Assembly: GCF_026410085.1 (NCBI RefSeq) | Contig: NZ_CP112866.1 | Location: forward strand, 3,967,001 to 4,031,000 | Length of the DNA: 64,000 nucleotides | Origin: Pseudomonas quebecensis | GTDB lineage: Bacteria; Pseudomonadota; Gammaproteobacteria; Pseudomonadales; Pseudomonadaceae | Reading direction: 5' to 3' | Shown: piece after piece, positions 1-8,331 of the stretch | How the letters are laid out: each line of letters starts with the position of its first letter | How positions within the stretch are numbered: the first letter of the stretch is position 1 | Translations under genes and position numbers: made by a program | The notes under the pieces: generated by a model | What the model saw: only the letters and a program-made list of their open reading frames with translations | Told to the model about the DNA's origin: nothing | Database searches by the model: none

Positions 1-42
1 TACAATGACCAGACAGTTTCTCAATTTAGAAAGCCGACAAAA

Positions 43-585
43 CTAGATGCCGCCGCCAACACTTTCGAGTTTCATTACTCGAAACATGAGCCCTACCCCT
101 CTGGCCATGTTGTCTACACTGGCTGCGGACAACGCTGCCAACTCATCGATCAACAACACATTCAGATTTTCACTCCCCACCACAATCACCAAGCTATCCC
201 CCGGCAACGGCGAAACATCCAGCGTAAACTTCTGCAGTACCCGAGCCGCCGCCGCTTTATACGTCAGCAACTTCCCGGCGACGGAATACACCGCCAACAA
301 CGTCCCACTGGCGAGATAAAAACCAAACTCGCCAATTTCATATTCACCGTCGCCATCAAACAGCGCGGCCATCCTGAGTTGGTGGTTGCCCAGGTCTTCA
401 TAATCCACGATGGCGACCCGCTGGCGTTCGTCGCGCAAGGCCACTTCGCTGCCGTCCGGGTTGTAGCGCCCGGTGCCGGCGCCAATGTGGGTTATTTCAC
501 CTTTCAAACCCTGGTTCTTTGCCTGCAGCACTTCATCCAATCCCTTGGAGGTGAAGCGCACCAGGCGCGTAATGTCATCTGTCAT
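43..585 (-). CDS. Short tailocin/prophage tail fibre protein (collar-fibre N-terminal domain)
   Basis: The 180-residue product looks like the N-terminal baseplate-attachment domain of phage tail-collar fibres (DUF3751 type). It starts with a TRLVRFTSKGLDEV segment and has a conserved GEITHIGAGTGRY stretch near residues 28-40. Its start overlaps the stop of the tail protein I gene by 4 bases, so it is translated in the same operon. Full tailocin fibres are usually several hundred residues and carry a C-terminal receptor-binding part. That part is missing here, so this is either a naturally short fibre or adaptor with a longer fibre further left, or a truncated one. The operon continues beyond base 1. 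Confidence 0.72.
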   Translation of the reverse strand: MTDDITRLVRFTSKGLDEVLQAKNQGLKGEITHIGAGTGRYNPDGSEVALRDERQRVAIVDYEDLGNHQLRMAALFDGDGEYEIGEFGFYLASGTLLAVYSVAGKLLTYKAAAARVLQKFTLDVSPLPGDSLVIVVGSENLNVLLIDELAALSAASVDNMARGVGLMFRVMKLESVGGGI

Positions 586-1220
586 GGCTGCGCCCTGAGG
601 TCGTAGTCGTTAATGGTGTAGTGCCGGGCGACGCCTGCACTGTTTAGCCCAGCAACCAGCGCCAATTCAGGCAATGCGCCGCTGAGCGAAAACTCCCCGT
701 CGCTTAAGGGGGCCTCGAGGACTTGCGCAAACGCAAGCTGACCTGCGGTTTCATGCACGATGGTGATCGTCGCCTGATCCCGCTCGCTCTTGGCAGCGTT
801 GATACGCCGGATCAACCGGTTATGGTCGCCACTGGACCAGCTGCGCCCAATAATGGCCTGCACGTCGAACGTATAGGGCACACCCAAAGGCCGCTGCTGG
901 TACCAAGCGCTGATGTTGGGAGTAAAACCCAGTGACTCCACCGCATGGCTCAACGCCTTGGGTGTGCCTGCCTGACGCTGAATCTGCCAGGACAGGCCCA
1001 CGGTCAGGCGCTTCTCTGTTTCGGTAGCGTGTGCATCCCATTCGCTGACACCGCGGTCGGCCGCCAGGTAGGGAAGAAACTCGACGGGCGTCAGCAGCGG
1101 GTTCATTAAGGCGGGAAACGGCGGTATAACGCGGTCGAGCAATGTGCCGAAGCCTACGTCCAACGCCTTCTCCAACGGTGAGCTATTGGCCGGCAACAGG
1201 CTCGCGGTGATGTCACTCAT
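582..1220 (-). CDS. Phage tail protein I (baseplate gpI)
   Basis: The 212-residue protein matches the P2 gpI family of baseplate proteins. It has the typical opening MSDITASLLPANSSPLEKALD, the central SEWDAHATETEKR segment near residue 60 and an SWYQQRPLG-like region near residue 105. gpI joins the baseplate wedge to the tail fibre. The gene overlaps baseplate J upstream and the fibre downstream by 4 bases each, the usual J-I-fibre order of P2-like contractile tails and R-type tailocins. Length is normal for the family. Confidence 0.88.
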   Translation of the reverse strand: MSDITASLLPANSSPLEKALDVGFGTLLDRVIPPFPALMNPLLTPVEFLPYLAADRGVSEWDAHATETEKRLTVGLSWQIQRQAGTPKALSHAVESLGFTPNISAWYQQRPLGVPYTFDVQAIIGRSWSSGDHNRLIRRINAAKSERDQATITIVHETAGQLAFAQVLEAPLSDGEFSLSGALPELALVAGLNSAGVARHYTINDYDLRAQP

Positions 1221-2212
1221 AGCGTGCGTACCTCCACCTCGACACCGGTGCAGTAAGGGGCCTGGAAGGCCGTGGTGACGATAGGCTCCAGGGGTTCGAG
1301 AATCTGCAATTGCGCCGCGCCGGCGCTGTGAATGGCGTAGTCGATCCAGCTGGGGTCGACGCGTCCTTCAAGGCGATGGCAGGATTCCGCATAGGTTTGC
1401 AGCAGACGTTGCGCCGCGACCTGGGTCAAGCCGGAGTCCGGACCGGCGTTGATCCTGGCCACTACGCGGATCTTGTAGGGAAGAATCTGCGCACTCTGCA
1501 CGCTGACCAGGTCGGTTTCCGGCCGCACATCCGGCCGTGCGAAATGTCGTCGTACACCGTCAAGCAAATCGGCGGATGCAGTGCCATCACCCTCTCGGGA
1601 CAGCACGGTGACCATCACTTCGCCTGGGGCGGTGCGTCGTCCATTGCCGTCCTTGACCTGGGCTGCATAGCCGTCAGGATCAAAGGTGTAGCTGACCGTG
1701 ACCAGCCCTGGTGTAGCGCTTTGTACCTTCACCGACGGCCGCTCGCCCAGGGTGAAGACCTCGCGGCGGTACTGCATCCGCGAACCCGCCGCCGGCGCAT
1801 GGGGCGCCAGGTAATAGCGCAGGCGGGCATCGTCGTCACTTTCCAGGGTCGGCGGCACGGGCGGGAATGCCGCCGGGTCGCCGGGGTCGAGCACCTGGCG
1901 CTCCAGCCCCATGTCGGCCAGGCGTGCATCCAGGTTGCTGCCGTTGGCCCACCAGGCCAGCATCTGCTTGATGCGGGCGTTGTATTTGCGTTCATGGGTT
2001 TGCAGGCGCACGCAGAACGCTTCCAGGGCCAGGGTCAACAGTTCGCTTTCATTGTCCAGGCTGACCTTGAGCTTGGCCGCGCTCTGCGGCGCACGGCTGG
2101 CAACGTAGTCGATGACGAACGCTTTGAACTCCGCCAGCAAGGGTTCGAACGCATCCACGGCGATAAGGGCCGGCTCCGCCAGTTGGTTCTGGCCTGGGAT
2201 CAACATACTCAT
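1217..2212 (-). CDS. Baseplate J protein (wedge component)
   Basis: The 331-residue product is a baseplate J/gp47-like wedge protein. A helical N-terminus is followed by a LLAWWANGSNLDARLADMGL segment near residues 84-103, typical of gpJ, and a beta-rich core with GLVTVSYTFDPDG near residue 167. It forms part of the contractile-tail baseplate with W and I. The start overlaps the end of the W gene by 4 bases. Nothing suggests a frameshift. Confidence 0.9.
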   Translation of the reverse strand: MSMLIPGQNQLAEPALIAVDAFEPLLAEFKAFVIDYVASRAPQSAAKLKVSLDNESELLTLALEAFCVRLQTHERKYNARIKQMLAWWANGSNLDARLADMGLERQVLDPGDPAAFPPVPPTLESDDDARLRYYLAPHAPAAGSRMQYRREVFTLGERPSVKVQSATPGLVTVSYTFDPDGYAAQVKDGNGRRTAPGEVMVTVLSREGDGTASADLLDGVRRHFARPDVRPETDLVSVQSAQILPYKIRVVARINAGPDSGLTQVAAQRLLQTYAESCHRLEGRVDPSWIDYAIHSAGAAQLQILEPLEPIVTTAFQAPYCTGVEVEVRTL

Positions 2213-2541
2213 GTCACGACCTCGAAGGTTTGTTGACGGTTTTTCCAGGTGCCGGCAAAGCGCAGCAACAGGCCGGCGCCTTGCCGCGTGGCGACGATGA
2301 CGTCGGGTTGAAAGTCGGCGATGCCGTTCTGGGTGTTGTAGAACGCCTGTGCCGCGTGGCTCTGGGCGAGGATCAGCAGGTCGTCGCCCAAGTTCCGGCC
2401 GAGCAACTGCGGGATCAGCGAGCCGTACAACGGACGTTTCTGGCGACTGCCCACGGGGGTAGTCAGCGCTCGGGTGGCACGCTGCACAAACTGCAGCCAG
2501 TCATCGACGGCTGCCCCGGTATTCCTATCGATTCCGATCAT
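2209..2541 (-). CDS. Baseplate W protein (gp25/GPW lysozyme-like fold)
   Basis: The 110-residue protein belongs to the GPW/gp25 family, recognised by the opening MIGIDRNTGAAVDDW and the conserved LTTPVGSRQKRPLYGS segment near residues 30-46. It nucleates the sheath-baseplate connection in contractile tails. It sits between V and J as expected. It keeps the PxGxR core typical of active wedge initiators. Confidence 0.9.
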   Translation of the reverse strand: MIGIDRNTGAAVDDWLQFVQRATRALTTPVGSRQKRPLYGSLIPQLLGRNLGDDLLILAQSHAAQAFYNTQNGIADFQPDVIVATRQGAGLLLRFAGTWKNRQQTFEVVT

Positions 2542-2550
2542 GGCAAATCC

Positions 2551-3162
2551 TTATGCGCTGCTGATCACGCGGCCCTGGTGATCCACCACCGGGCCGCTTA
2601 AATGCACGCCGCCGGCATCCAATCGCAGACCGGCAGCGCCGAGTTGCAGAGTGATGCTGTCGGCCATCATCACCAGATTGGCGGCGCCGACGTTTACGAT
2701 CACTTGTTCACGAGAGCCTGTGACGGTGGTGGGACCATTACGCCAATTGAATACGTGACTGGCGTCGTCATATTCGCTTTGAGTACCGTCCTGATGCTGG
2801 CGACGGGTCAAGGTTGCAAGGCTGGAGACCGGTGGAAACAGACTACTGTTCAGGCCGAACAGGGCTACGGACTGTGCGCCGCCTTCCCCGCTGCCATAGT
2901 TGAGCAGCAGGCACTGTTCGCCCACTGAAGGGATGCGGGTTTCCGTCTGCGCACCGGCACTGGGATTGAAAAAACGAATGGCCGGGGTGAGCAGATCGCC
3001 GTGGCTGACCTTGCAGGTATGACTGGCGGCGTCGACTTGCTGGCATGTGCCGATGCGGCAGAAGCTGTCGGCGCGGCGGTACAGGTCCTCGAGCTGGGTT
3101 TCCATTTCCGCCAGCCGTTCGATGATCGGCCCCAGCTGCATGCGTAGCAGTGCTTCGAACAT
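2551..3162 (-). CDS. Baseplate assembly protein V (tail spike/puncturing tip)
   Basis: The 203-residue protein fits the P2 gpV family. It has an N-terminal helical segment (about 1-32), an OB-fold region with VDAASHTCKVSHGD near residues 43-56 and the VGEQCLLLNYGSGE motif near residues 80-93, then a repetitive beta-helical C-terminus. It would form the trimeric spike at the tip of the tail tube. It lies 9 bases upstream of W and 3 bases after the preceding 171-residue tail protein gene. Confidence 0.88.
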   Translation of the reverse strand: MFEALLRMQLGPIIERLAEMETQLEDLYRRADSFCRIGTCQQVDAASHTCKVSHGDLLTPAIRFFNPSAGAQTETRIPSVGEQCLLLNYGSGEGGAQSVALFGLNSSLFPPVSSLATLTRRQHQDGTQSEYDDASHVFNWRNGPTTVTGSREQVIVNVGAANLVMMADSITLQLGAAGLRLDAGGVHLSGPVVDHQGRVISSA

Positions 3163-3165
3163 GGA

Positions 3166-3681
3166 CTACTCCTGCAGTGGGCGGTATTGATCGGGGTCGT
3201 CGATATTCGAGACTTCCCAGATGCGGGCAACCAGCGGTATGCCCGTGGGATCGTCGAGCAACGACGGGCCGAGGTAGAGGTTTTGGGTAAAGGAAACCGT
3301 CCAGGTGTCGTAGTCCGTTTCGCTACTGACGGATATCGAGGGCGCTGCAACGATGGACATGGGCAGGTCGCAATGCTCGGGCGGCAAGCCCCAGCGGTTG
3401 TCCAGGGCCAGGTCCATCAGTTGACTGGCCAGGTCACAGGTATCGAAAGGCGCCGAAGCGTTGGTGATGGTGGCCGTGAGCGAGACCAGCAAGGCATGTG
3501 CCTTGCGACCTTCAAGGGTGCGAGTGCCGGAGCCGTTGCGCTCCACGTTGATCAGGATGCCGCTTGTATCCGCAGCGCCCGCGAAGTCCCGGTGATTGCC
3601 CACCCTCAAGTGCGGAAACACCGACTTCAATACCGCTGCGATCGCGGCAGGCAACTGGGAAGGTTTTTCGATAAGTGTCAT
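3166..3681 (-). CDS. Phage tail protein, possible tail completion/terminator-like
   Basis: The 171-residue product occurs in the same position, between holin and baseplate V, in P. fluorescens-group tailocin clusters. It is an alpha/beta protein with a central LLVSLTATITNASAPFD strand-rich segment near residue 65 and a TDYDTWTVSFTQNLYLG segment near residue 130. These resemble the fold pattern of Mu gp37/tail-terminator proteins, but I see no diagnostic motif. The function is therefore inferred from position. It belongs to the same minus-strand operon. Confidence 0.6.
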   Translation of the reverse strand: MTLIEKPSQLPAAIAAVLKSVFPHLRVGNHRDFAGAADTSGILINVERNGSGTRTLEGRKAHALLVSLTATITNASAPFDTCDLASQLMDLALDNRWGLPPEHCDLPMSIVAAPSISVSSETDYDTWTVSFTQNLYLGPSLLDDPTGIPLVARIWEVSNIDDPDQYRPLQE

Positions 3682-3702
3682 GTCGTTGCTTCCTTGCAGC
3701 GA

Positions 3703-4047
3703 TTACTGCTGATCCGGGCGTGAAGTCGGCGTCTCGTTGACCCCAATTCGTTTGGCCGCCCAACGCTCGTAAAGACCAATGGCCACGTCGGCCCCCGCCA
3801 TAGCGGTGAGGCATCCGATGGCGCCGGCGGTCCAGATCGACATTCCGGCGGCATAACACAGCATCAGGGCTGAAACCCCACAGACCATGCACGCTCCGGA
3901 CCTCAAGGCCAGACGTCGAATCAACGACCAGCCGCGGGCACCCTCTTTGTCGGCGCGCCACATTTCGCCGGACACTCCGCCGATCAGGGCCAGTGCGATC
4001 ACCAGCCAGATAGGCATTTCCGCTAACGCTTGCTGCTCGTTTGTCAT
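3703..4047 (-). CDS. Holin (class with three membrane segments)
   Basis: The 114-residue protein has three predicted membrane segments (about 12-29, 49-66 and 68-88) and a charged C-terminal tail, as in holins that release tailocin particles. I chose the ATG at 4047 because CCTCCT at 4054-4059 gives an AGGAGG Shine-Dalgarno on the minus strand with ideal spacing. A longer reading from 4104 has no such site. It is the first gene of the structural operon. A terminator hairpin at 4122-4146 stands between it and the operator-controlled promoter. Confidence 0.82.
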   Translation of the reverse strand: MTNEQQALAEMPIWLVIALALIGGVSGEMWRADKEGARGWSLIRRLALRSGACMVCGVSALMLCYAAGMSIWTAGAIGCLTAMAGADVAIGLYERWAAKRIGVNETPTSRPDQQ

Positions 4048-4121
4048 GTCACGCCTCCTGGCTGAGCAATGCCGGCTGAACGCCGGTTTTCCGGGTAAAT
4101 CCATTTATAGGTAGGCATTCC

Positions 4122-4146
4122 AAAAAGCCCGGTCGCCCGGGCTTTT
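4122..4146 (-). terminator. Intrinsic terminator in the tailocin leader, upstream of the holin
   Basis: On the minus strand the stem GCCCGG-GCGA-CCGGGC, extended by A-T pairs, ends in CTTTTTGG, a normal intrinsic terminator with a GNRA loop. It lies about 75 bases before the holin start and downstream of the promoter at 4484-4512. The tail operon can therefore only be expressed from that promoter if RNA polymerase reads through. Confidence 0.75.
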
Positions 4147-4336
4147 CAGTAATGCTGTCCTCGAACGTTCGGCGCTACTGGCGCGGTACGGTTCTTTCCT
4201 CAATGTTTTTCCGACCACGATCCCTGTCTGCCGGATAACTGCTTCTGGTGCTTTACGCTGCACACCCGGGTCAGTTGCCAACCCTCTGAACCGTTAAGGC
4301 CGGTTCATCGCTGCCTGTTCTTGTAAAGCGGTGCCA

Positions 4337-4441
4337 CTAAAGAGCGTCGGCATCCTTGCCGGTGTTGCCTGGCCTCCCTGCCATCGCTCGGATGGCGTCC
4401 TTGCCAGTGTTGCGTGCCTTCCTTGTCTTCCTTGGCAGCAT
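4337..4441 (-). CDS. Possible 34-residue basic leader peptide
   Basis: The ATG at 4439-4441 is preceded by GGAGG (minus strand, 4450-4454) with an 8-base spacer, and the ORF ends in TAG at 4337-4339. The peptide is strongly basic at its N-terminus (MLPRKTRKAR) and carries the hexapeptide NTGKDA twice, 15 residues apart, matching a 45-base direct repeat in the DNA. It would be the first ORF after the predicted transcription start near 4477. No family is recognised. It could be a spurious ORF within a structured leader. Confidence 0.35.
   Translation of the reverse strand: MLPRKTRKARNTGKDAIRAMAGRPGNTGKDADAL
4350..4425. repeat. Tandem imperfect direct repeat in the leader (45-base period)
   Basis: The stretch at 4350-4380 recurs at 4395-4425 with few mismatches (shared CCTTGCC, GTGTTGC and GCCT blocks). 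A third partial copy of CATCCTTGCC is at 4439-4448. The period is 45 bases, a whole number of codons, and lies inside the short leader ORF. Confidence 0.6.
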
Positions 4442-4483
4442 CCTTGCCGCCTCCACCAGGCCTTGTCGGCTGGCTTGAGACAC

Positions 4484-4512
4484 AGAATATGCATGTATGC
4501 ATATACAGTCAA
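4484..4512 (-). promoter_or_regulatory. Predicted sigma-70 promoter of the tailocin structural operon
   Basis: On the minus strand TTGACT (4507-4512) and TATTCT (4484-4489) are separated by exactly 17 bases, a near-consensus sigma-70 promoter pointing to the leader and holin. The spacer is almost filled by a perfect operator palindrome (4489-4502) and the -35 touches a second operator, so repressor binding would exclude RNA polymerase. Confidence 0.65.
4489..4502. promoter_or_regulatory. Repressor operator, ATGC-N6-GCAT, in the promoter spacer
   Basis: ATGCATGTATGCAT is the core of a perfect 7+2+7 palindrome with the flanking bases. It lies between the -35 and -10 of the structural promoter. 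Confidence 0.6.
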
Positions 4513-4525
4513 TGCGTAAATGCAT
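4512..4525. promoter_or_regulatory. Repressor operator, ATGC-N6-GCAT, at the -35
   Basis: ATGCGTAAATGCAT is a second copy of the motif. It starts 23 bases from the first and overlaps the end of the -35 hexamer. Confidence 0.55.
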
Positions 4526-4542
4526 TTATTTTTGCCCAAAAT

Positions 4543-4556
4543 ATGCTCAAATGCAT
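4543..4556. promoter_or_regulatory. Repressor operator, ATGC-N6-GCAT, upstream
   Basis: ATGCTCAAATGCAT is a third copy, 31 bases (about three helical turns) from the second, upstream of the structural promoter. Confidence 0.55.
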
Positions 4557-4598
4557 TTTTGCGTGGGTGTTCAAAGGGTTGCCAGCTTTTTGCAGGCG

Positions 4599-4626
4599 AA
4601 AAAAAACCCGCAGCTTGGCGGGTTTT
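4599..4626 (-). terminator. Terminator of the repressor gene
   Basis: On the minus strand AAACCCGC-CAAGCT-GCGGGTTT is followed by a long T run, just after the repressor stop codon at 4643. It separates repressor transcription from the structural promoter. Confidence 0.85.
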
Positions 4627-4642
4627 GTCCTGTTGAACTGGG

Positions 4643-5377
4643 TTAACGAGCGTACATGCCCCACCAGAACACATGGCCGAGGATACTGATCTGCTCGTCC
4701 TGGATGTCCTGGAAGCTATAGTCCTCGTCCGGATGTTCGTCACGATTGAAACTGCGCAGACGAATGCCGGAAGGCAGGCGGTAGAGCTGCTTCACACGCA
4801 ACTGACCATTGTGATTGATGGCATACAAGTCACCATCAACGATATCGCCAATGCCGCTCTTACCGGCATTCACCCCGACAGTCGCGCCATCGCGCAGCAC
4901 CGGCAACATACTGTTGCCCCGCACCGTCACGCACTTGGCCTGGTCGAACTGCACGCCATTGTGCCGCAGGCTGCGCTTTCCAAAGCGCAGACTGGCCTTC
5001 TCGCTTTCCTCGATGACGAATCTTCCTGATCCAGCAGCCAATTCAACCTCGCGCAGAAAGGGGATCGACACCTCATCGTCATTGATAGGGGTGTCGTCGT
5101 CCCACAGGCTTATGTCCTTGAGTTCCGAATGCATCGGGTCGCGCCCTTCGTCCCGCGCCGCGCCCACCGACATGCGCCCGCGCAGTTGGTCGGTGCTCAC
5201 GCCGAAGTATTCGGCAATGCGGGAGATATGCTTGTCCGACGGATCGACGATCTTGCCGCTGAGGATCCGGGACAGCGTGGATTGAGGCACACCGGTGCGC
5301 CGGTGAAGCTCCGTGGGGGAGATCCGGTCGCGGTCCAGCAGCTCTCTTAGTACGATAGAAACGTTGCGTTTTTGCAT
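4643..5377 (-). CDS. prtR: LexA-like (PrtR/CI-type) self-cleaving repressor of the tailocin
   Basis: The 244-residue protein has an XRE helix-turn-helix (about residues 18-42, PTELHRRTGVPQSTLSRILS) and a C-terminal S24 peptidase domain. An AG cleavage site is in VELAAGSGRF (115-116), with nucleophile Ser156 in RGNSMLP and general base Lys196 in RVKQL. RecA-stimulated self-cleavage would derepress tail and lysis genes after DNA damage. I chose the ATG at 5377 over a TTG at 5413. No Shine-Dalgarno precedes it, but a promoter (TTGCCA at 5408-5413, CACTAT at 5385-5390, 17-base spacer) would start the message almost at the ATG, giving a leaderless transcript as for lambda cI. The gene symbol is by analogy. 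Confidence 0.85.
   Translation of the reverse strand: MQKRNVSIVLRELLDRDRISPTELHRRTGVPQSTLSRILSGKIVDPSDKHISRIAEYFGVSTDQLRGRMSVGAARDEGRDPMHSELKDISLWDDDTPINDDEVSIPFLREVELAAGSGRFVIEESEKASLRFGKRSLRHNGVQFDQAKCVTVRGNSMLPVLRDGATVGVNAGKSGIGDIVDGDLYAINHNGQLRVKQLYRLPSGIRLRSFNRDEHPDEDYSFQDIQDEQISILGHVFWWGMYAR
5364..5377. promoter_or_regulatory. Degenerate repressor operator overlapping the repressor start codon
   Basis: TTGCGTTTTTGCAT has one half-site mismatch to ATGC-N6-GCAT. It covers the repressor ATG and predicted transcription start, so it could mediate autorepression. Confidence 0.4.
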
Positions 5378-5384
5378 AACCGGG

Positions 5385-5413
5385 ATAGTGAACGGAGTTT
5401 TTAACGTTGGCAA
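5385..5413 (-). promoter_or_regulatory. Predicted repressor promoter (leaderless transcript)
   Basis: On the minus strand TTGCCA (5408-5413), a 17-base spacer and CACTAT (5385-5390) place the start near 5378, next to the ATG at 5377. Confidence 0.4.
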
Positions 5414-5427
5414 ATGCTATTTTGCAT
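5414..5427. promoter_or_regulatory. Repressor operator, ATGC-N6-GCAT, upstream of the repressor promoter
   Basis: ATGCTATTTTGCAT matches the three sites at the structural promoter and abuts the -35 of the predicted repressor promoter. A further TGCAT/ATGCA inverted pair follows at 5423-5437. Confidence 0.55.
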
Positions 5428-5597
5428 ATTTTATGCATAAAGGGCAGATAACCCGTAGCGCCGAGTTTGTGTTTTACCCGGCTTTTTGCGAACTGCGAAG
5501 GGCCGACCTCGCGTGTTAACCTTGCGCCCATCGCAAAAAATGCTGGGCCAAGCGCCCCCTTTGCCCCATCACTTTCAACGAATTTGCCTACTACCCA

Positions 5598-8189
5598 ATG
5601 AGTAAAAACACGTCCGACCTGTCCTCCCACACCCCGATGATGCAGCAGTACTGGCGCCTGAAAAACCAGCACCCTGATCAACTGATGTTCTACCGCATGG
5701 GCGACTTCTACGAGATCTTCTACGAAGACGCGAAGAAGGCCGCCAAGCTGCTGGACATCACCTTGACCGCGCGCGGGCAGTCGGCGGGGCAGTCGATTCC
5801 GATGTGTGGGATTCCTTACCATTCGTTGGAAGGCTACCTGGCCAAGCTGGTGAAGCTGGGCGAGTCGGTGGTGATCTGCGAGCAGATCGGCGATCCGGCC
5901 ACCAGCAAAGGCCCGGTGGAACGCCAGGTGGTGCGCATTATTACGCCGGGCACGGTGAGTGACGAGGCGCTGCTGGATGAGCGTCGCGATAACCTGATCG
6001 CGGCGGTGCTGGGTGACGAGCGTCTGTTCGGCCTGGCGGTGCTGGATATCACCAGTGGTAATTTCACGGTGCTGGAGATCAAGGGCTGGGAGAACCTGCT
6101 GGCGGAGTTGGAACGCATCAACCCGGTTGAGCTGATGATCCCGGACGACTGGCCCAAGGATTTGCCTGCGGAAAAACGTCGTGGGACAAAGCGTCGCGCG
6201 CCGTGGGATTTCGAGCGTGACTCGGCATTGAAAAGTCTGTGCCAGCAGTTCTCGGTGCAAGACCTTAAAGGCTTCGGCTGCGAAACCCTGACACTGGCCA
6301 TCGGCGCCGCCGGTTGCCTGCTCAGCTACGCCAAGGAAACCCAGCGCACCGCCCTGCCGCACTTGCGCAGCCTGCGCCACGAGCGCCTGGACGATACCGT
6401 AGTGCTCGACGGCGCCAGCCGGCGCAACCTGGAGTTGGACACCAACCTGTCCGGCGGACGCGACAATACCCTGCAATCGGTGGTCGACCGCTGCCAGACC
6501 GCCATGGGCAGCCGTCTGCTGACCCGCTGGCTGAACCGCCCGCTGCGGGATTTGAAGGTGCTGCAAGCGCGCCAGTCCTCCATTACTTGCCTGCTGGACG
6601 GTTACCGTTTTGAAAAGCTGCAACCGCAGCTCAAGGAAATCGGCGATATCGAGCGCATCCTGGCGCGGATCGGCCTGCGTAACGCACGCCCGCGCGATCT
6701 GGCACGACTGCGCGACGCCCTTGGCGCCCTGCCGCAACTGCAAGCCGCCATGGCTGAACTGGACGCGCCGCACCTGCAGCAGTTGGCCGTCACCACCAGC
6801 ACATACCCTGAACTGGCGGCGCTGCTGGAAAAAGCCATCATCGACAATCCTCCGGCGATCATCCGCGACGGTGGCGTGCTGAAGACCGGCTACGACAGCG
6901 AACTGGACGAACTGCAGTCGCTGAGTGAAAACGCCGGGCAGTTCCTGATCGACCTGGAGGCCCGCGAAAAAGCCCGCACCGGCCTGGCCAACCTGAAGGT
7001 CGGCTACAACCGGGTGCATGGCTACTTTATCGAGTTGCCGAGCAAACAGGCCGAGCAGGCACCGATCGACTATCAGCGGCGCCAGACGCTCAAGGGCGCC
7101 GAGCGCTTCATCACCCCGGAACTCAAAGAGTTCGAGGACAAGGCACTGTCGGCCAAGAGCCGAGCCCTGGCGCGGGAAAAAATGCTTTATGAGGCGTTGC
7201 TCGAAGACCTGATCGGCCAATTGGCACCGCTGCAGGACACTGCCGCCGCGCTTTCCGAGCTGGATGTACTGAGCAACCTCGCCGAGCGGGCGCTGAACCT
7301 TGACCTCAATTGCCCGCGGTTTGTCAGCGAGCCGTGCATGCGCATCGTGCAAGGGCGTCACCCGGTGGTGGAGCAGGTGCTGACCACGCCGTTCGTCGCC
7401 AACGACCTGTCGCTGGATGACGATACTCGCATGCTGGTAATCACCGGTCCGAACATGGGCGGTAAATCCACCTACATGCGTCAGACCGCGTTGATCGTGC
7501 TGCTGGCGCACATCGGCAGTTTCGTGCCGGCGGCCAGTTGCGAGCTGTCCCTGGTAGACCGGATCTTCACCCGGATCGGCTCCAGCGACGACCTGGCCGG
7601 TGGCCGCTCGACCTTTATGGTGGAAATGAGCGAAACCGCCAATATCCTGCACAACGCTACCGACCGCAGCCTGGTGCTGATGGACGAAGTAGGTCGAGGC
7701 ACCAGTACCTTCGACGGCCTGTCCCTGGCCTGGGCAGCGGCCGAACGCCTGGCGCATCTGCGCGCATACACGCTGTTCGCCACCCACTATTTCGAACTGA
7801 CGGTATTGCCGGAAAGCGAACCCCTGGTCGCCAACGTGCACCTGAATGCGACCGAGCACAACGAGCGCATCGTGTTCCTGCACCACGTACTGCCTGGGCC
7901 GGCGAGCCAGAGTTACGGTCTGGCCGTAGCGCAACTGGCCGGCGTACCAAACGATGTGATCACCCGCGCGCGCGAACACCTCCGTCGCCTGGAAACCACG
8001 GCCCTGCCTCATGAAACCGTGGTCGCGCGCCCATCCAAGGCCGCCAGCAAGCCCAGCGCACCGCATCAGAGCGATCTGTTCGCCAGCCTGCCCCATCCAG
8101 TGCTGGATGAGTTGGCCAAGCTTGACCTGGATGACTTGACGCCGCGTAAAGCGCTCGAAATGTTATATGCACTGAAGACTCGGATATAA
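5598..8189 (+). CDS. mutS: DNA mismatch repair protein MutS
   Basis: The 863-residue protein recognises mismatches and starts methyl-directed repair with MutL. The mismatch-binding domain I is seen in [15 protein letters not shown] near residue 35 (the FYE wedge). The ABC-type ATPase has its P-loop [11 protein letters not shown] near residue 617, Walker [17 protein letters not shown] near residue 695, and a FATHYFEL segment. Length and domain order are normal. It is divergent from the tailocin repressor, the classical mutS side of the P. fluorescens mutS-cinA tailocin locus. Confidence 0.98.
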   Translation: MSKNTSDLSSHTPMMQQYWRLKNQHPDQLMFYRMGDFYEIFYEDAKKAAKLLDITLTARGQSAGQSIPMCGIPYHSLEGYLAKLVKLGESVVICEQIGDPATSKGPVERQVVRIITPGTVSDEALLDERRDNLIAAVLGDERLFGLAVLDITSGNFTVLEIKGWENLLAELERINPVELMIPDDWPKDLPAEKRRGTKRRAPWDFERDSALKSLCQQFSVQDLKGFGCETLTLAIGAAGCLLSYAKETQRTALPHLRSLRHERLDDTVVLDGASRRNLELDTNLSGGRDNTLQSVVDRCQTAMGSRLLTRWLNRPLRDLKVLQARQSSITCLLDGYRFEKLQPQLKEIGDIERILARIGLRNARPRDLARLRDALGALPQLQAAMAELDAPHLQQLAVTTSTYPELAALLEKAIIDNPPAIIRDGGVLKTGYDSELDELQSLSENAGQFLIDLEAREKARTGLANLKVGYNRVHGYFIELPSKQAEQAPIDYQRRQTLKGAERFITPELKEFEDKALSAKSRALAREKMLYEALLEDLIGQLAPLQDTAAALSELDVLSNLAERALNLDLNCPRFVSEPCMRIVQGRHPVVEQVLTTPFVANDLSLDDDTRMLVITGPNMGGKSTYMRQTALIVLLAHIGSFVPAASCELSLVDRIFTRIGSSDDLAGGRSTFMVEMSETANILHNATDRSLVLMDEVGRGTSTFDGLSLAWAAAERLAHLRAYTLFATHYFELTVLPESEPLVANVHLNATEHNERIVFLHHVLPGPASQSYGLAVAQLAGVPNDVITRAREHLRRLETTALPHETVVARPSKAASKPSAPHQSDLFASLPHPVLDELAKLDLDDLTPRKALEMLYALKTRI

Positions 8190-8331
8190 CGCATACGCGT
8201 GCAAGCTGGTAGACTCTCGCGCGGTTTGGGATGCTGCAGACTCTTAGCCTGGCCTGCAGACTATCGCTCCCGAACCTCGCGAGCCCTGCCATAAAGGGTT
8301 TCGCTGCCGCCGCCTGAGGAGAAAATTAGAA

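Noticed and set aside
4294..4743. A 149-residue minus-strand frame running from the repressor gene into the leader
   Set aside because: It overlaps the end of the repressor in another frame, crosses its terminator and has no ribosome site. Only the 34-codon frame with GGAGG was kept, at low confidence.
5079..8096. A 1005-residue minus-strand reading frame covering mutS
   Set aside because: It is antisense to mutS, whose product is unmistakable, and has the low-complexity composition of a high-GC shadow frame.
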